Source: an uncultured Flavobacteriia bacterium
Lineage (GTDB): Bacteria; Bacteroidota; Bacteroidia; Flavobacteriales; Flavobacteriaceae
Direction: 5' to 3'
NCBI GenBank assembly: GCA_946482495.1
Contig: CAMLRV010000155.1
Location: forward strand, 1 to 5,787
Length of the DNA: 5,787 bases
The notes under the pieces were generated by a model. That model was given only the letters and a program-made list of their open reading frames with translations, did no database searches and was not told where the DNA came from. Both the position numbers and the translations under genes were made by a program. Within the stretch, counting starts at the first letter, position 1. Each line of letters starts with the position of its first letter. Below, piece after piece: positions 5,712 to 5,787 of the stretch.

Positions 5712-5787
5712 CTATAATTTCTCATTTGAAATTTTTTCCACAATTTCCGGATTTAATAACGTAGAAATATCTCCGAAATTATCCACT
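5712..5787 (-). CDS. acs: Acetyl-CoA synthetase, C-terminal end (cut by window edge)
   Basis: Only the last 24 codons and the TAG stop (5714-5712) are inside the window. The peptide reads VDNFGDISTLLNPEIVEKIS and ends NEKL. The FGDISTLLNPEIVE pattern is the usual C-terminal tail of flavobacterial acetyl-CoA synthetase, after the lysine-bearing SGKIMRR segment, which lies outside the window. That enzyme makes acetyl-CoA from acetate, ATP and CoA in the cytoplasm. A strong hairpin follows the stop, so this gene probably ends its own transcript. The call depends on a short tail recognised from memory; another acyl-CoA ligase of the same family is the main alternative. Confidence 0.72.
   Translation of the reverse strand, partial: VDNFGDISTLLNPEIVEKISNEKL

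Overview
The window is AT-rich, densely packed DNA from a member of the Bacteroidota, most likely Flavobacteriaceae (Flavobacterium-like). This rests on the protein style (Lys/Asn/Ile-rich, signal peptides ending in FSQ, short SxC lipoboxes), the lack of purine-rich ribosome binding sites, a Bacteroidota-type -7 box (TAnnTTTG), and an acetyl-CoA synthetase tail of the kind seen in flavobacteria. Every gene lies on the minus strand, so transcription runs from high to low coordinates. There are eight complete genes and two genes cut by the window edges. No RNA gene, CRISPR array, insertion sequence or phage gene was seen. The longest non-coding stretch is 160 bases (1903-2062).

In transcription order: (a) 5712-5787 is the last 24 codons of a probable acetyl-CoA synthetase (acs), closed by a good intrinsic terminator at 5658-5689. 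(b) 5001-5642 encodes an archaemetzincin-type zinc protease with a lipoprotein signal peptide and an exact match to the full archaemetzincin signature. (c) After an 82-base gap holding a recognisable Bacteroidota promoter, four genes follow with overlaps or a 2-base gap: a DinB-fold protein (4430-4918), an NRDE/TANGO2-type protein with a potential N-terminal cysteine nucleophile (3741-4442), a membrane-anchored ATP-grasp ligase (2707-3741), and a LysE-type exporter starting at TTG (2063-2704). (d) After the 160-base gap comes a cell-envelope cluster: a DM13-domain lipoprotein (1492-1902), an outer-membrane beta-barrel protein (590-1486), a secreted YHS-domain protein (119-577), and the start of a DoxX-like membrane protein (1-117, cut by the edge).

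Two groups look like functional units. Block (c) combines a possible amide-forming ligase, a possible amide hydrolase or heme-related NRDE protein, a metal-dependent DinB protein and an exporter. This would fit synthesis and export of a small amino-acid-like molecule, but nothing in the sequence names the substrate. Block (d) puts DM13, YHS and DoxX proteins with a barrel protein in the envelope, which fits a redox or metal-handling role. Both are inferences from family membership and tight gene packing. The start codons of the DM13 and barrel genes are placed at internal ATG codons that give clean signal peptides, rather than at the longer non-ATG openings.
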